NCBI RefSeq assembly: GCF_009469595.2 | Contig: NZ_SSXV01000021.1 | Span: 24,111 to 88,110, forward strand | Length of the DNA stretch: 64,000 nt | Direction: 5' to 3' | Origin: Thauera sp. 2A1 | GTDB lineage: Bacteria; Pseudomonadota; Gammaproteobacteria; Burkholderiales; Rhodocyclaceae | In this document: positions 62,761 through 64,000 of the stretch, piece after piece | Numbering within the stretch: the first letter of the stretch is position 1 | How the letters are laid out: each line of letters opens with the position of its first letter | Program-made: the position numbers and the translations under genes | The notes under the pieces: model-generated | Told to the model about the DNA's origin: nothing | Databases searched by the model: none | What the model saw: the letters and a program-made list of their open reading frames with translations, nothing else

Positions 62761-63872
62761 GCAACAACAAAGAACTCGAACGCGCCGAGCTGCACAAAAC
62801 CATCTGGCGCATCGCCAATGACCTGCGCGGCAGCGTCGATGGATGGGACTTCAAAACCTACGTGCTCGGGATGCTGTTCTACCGCTTCATCTCGGAGAAC
62901 CTGACCAGCTACCTCAATGAGCAGGAGCGCCGCGCGGGCACCCCGGACTTCGACTACGCAGAACTCTCAGATAACGATGCCGAATTCGGTCGTGCCGAGA
63001 CGGTGAAGGAAAAAGGCTTTTACATCCTGCCGTCCGAACTGTTTGCCAACGTGCGCGCCCGCGCCCGGCATGATGCCAACCTCAACGAAACGCTCTCACG
63101 CATCTTTGCCGACATCGAGGGCTCGGCCACGGGCAGCGATTCCGAGGACGACATCAAGGGCCTGTTCGACGACCTCGATGTCAACAGCAGCAAGCTCGGC
63201 CCCACCGTGGCCAAGCGCAACGAAAAACTGGTCAAGTTGCTCGACGCCATCGGCGACCTGCCGTTGGCCAGCAGCGATGGCGGGTTTACGGAAAACACCA
63301 TCGACCTGTTCGGCGACGCCTACGAATATCTGATGCAGATGTACGCCTCCACCGCTGGCAAGTCGGGCGGTGAGTTCTACACGCCGCAGGAGGTCTCCGA
63401 ACTGCTGGCCCGCATCACCGTGGTCGGCAAAAGCGAGGTCAACAAGGTCTACGACCCCGCCTGCGGCTCCGGCTCGTTGCTGCTCAATTTCGTGAAGGTC
63501 TTGGGCCATGACGCGGTGCGCCAGGGCTTCTACGGGCAGGAGATCAACCTGACCACCTACAACCTGTGCCGGATCAACATGTTCCTGCACGATGTGAACT
63601 ATGAAAAGTTCCACATCGCCCATGGCGACACGCTTACCGATCCAGCGCACTGGGATGACGAGCCGTTTGAAGCCATCGTCTCCAATCCGCCGTACTCGAT
63701 CAAATGGGATGGCGATGCCAACCCGCTGCTCATCAACGATCCGCGCTTTGCCCCTGCGGGTGTGCTCGCCCCCAAGAGCAAGGCCGACCTCGCCTTTACC
63801 CTGCACATCCTGAGCTGGCTGGCGGTCAACGGCACGGCGGCGATTGTCGAGTTTCCCGGCGTACTCTATCGC
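62757..63872 (+). pseudogene. hsdM: Type I restriction-modification methyltransferase HsdM, interrupted
   Basis: GTG start overlapping the DUF262 stop (GTGA). 372 codons match HsdM: N-terminal helical domain (WRIANDLRGSVDGWDFKTYV), SAM motif YDPACGSGSLLL (about 232-243), catalytic SNPPYSIKW (309-317), then AAIVEFPGVLYR. Homology stops there; normal HsdM goes on for roughly 100-150 residues (GGAExxIR...). The frame runs on to the window edge as unrelated Ser-rich sequence. The 3' part and hsdS/hsdR may lie beyond the insertion. Probably non-functional unless the interruption is reversible. Confidence 0.85.
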
Positions 63873-64000
63873 GCAGGGCTGCCGCAGCTACCCATTCATC
63901 ATTCGTCATCTTCCTCTTCCGGTTGGAATCCGAGCATTTCGGCGCGGAGTTCATCGGAAGCGGAAGCCAGCAATCGCTTGGTCTTGATGCTGGTCTTGCG
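63873..64000. mobile_element. Probable end of an insertion in hsdM
   Basis: From about 63873 the sequence no longer encodes HsdM. The new DNA has a minus-strand frame ending soon after the junction, as in the ends of insertion sequences. No terminal repeat or family could be identified from 128 bases. Confidence 0.5.
63899..64000 (-). CDS. C-terminal end of an unidentified protein, possibly a transposase
   Basis: 33 codons are open from the window edge to a TGA at 63899-63901, reading RKTSIKTKRLLASASDE then LRAEMLGFQPEEEDDE. A basic segment followed by an acidic tail looks like a genuine protein end. Its place at the hsdM break suggests an insertion-sequence protein, but I do not recognise the family. 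Its start is outside the window. Confidence 0.45.
   Translation of the reverse strand, partial: RKTSIKTKRLLASASDELRAEMLGFQPEEEDDE

Overview
The window is GC-rich chromosomal DNA from a betaproteobacterium. Gene content and order (pilD-fmdB-DUF502-aspS, rsmA-pdxA-surA-lptD / amgK-murU, dusB-fis-purHD-hemF, hemCDXY / ppc, algZR-like / argH, hemA-prfA-prmC-grxD) fit the Rhodocyclales (Thauera/Azoarcus/Aromatoleum type). This placement is a judgement from recognised proteins, not from a phylogeny.

Positions 1-36820 are core genome. In order they hold: the end of the prepilin peptidase gene, a zinc-ribbon protein, a DUF502 membrane protein and an AspRS with non-discriminating signatures; an odd receiver-TPR protein with Glu at the phosphoacceptor site; an RNase Sa-like lipoprotein overlapping a barstar gene; an Hsp20; an envelope block (rsmA-pdxA-surA-lptD facing amgK-murU-pepP-ubiH); a methionine ABC importer; dusB-fis-purH-purD-hemF; hemC-hemD-hemX-hemY facing ppc; an AlgZ/AlgR-like two-component pair; and argH followed by a Ser/Thr kinase fused to a cyclic-nucleotide-binding domain.

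Positions 37054-39845 are the most intriguing stretch. Four overlapping genes encode a lower-GC Tat-signal protein of unknown function, a small PqqD-like (RRE-type) protein, an HprK-related kinase and a PF14907-type nucleotidyltransferase. The last three resemble a peptide-tailoring set, and the Tat protein is a candidate substrate. Core genes resume with grxD-prmC-prfA-hemA on the minus strand.

From about 43600 to the right end GC falls and the content becomes accessory, forming a defence island. It contains small unknown genes, an XRE/ImmA regulator-protease with an unknown partner, an AbiE-type (type IV) toxin-antitoxin pair, a module of zinc-ribbon protein, large serine recombinase and two ParB/RepB-like proteins, a complete type I Wadjet system (jetABCD, minus strand), and a divergent operon with a WYL (BrxR/CapW-like) regulator, a single-chain DUF262-DUF1524 (GmrSD-like) nuclease and an hsdM gene. 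HsdM homology stops abruptly near 63872, where unrelated DNA begins, probably an insertion. After the recombinase-ParB-RepB operon lies a boxA-like element with two hairpins and no obvious downstream gene, possibly the leader of a lost or displaced mobile-element operon.

No rRNA, convincing tRNA or CRISPR array was seen. All calls are from reading the sequence; no searches were run.
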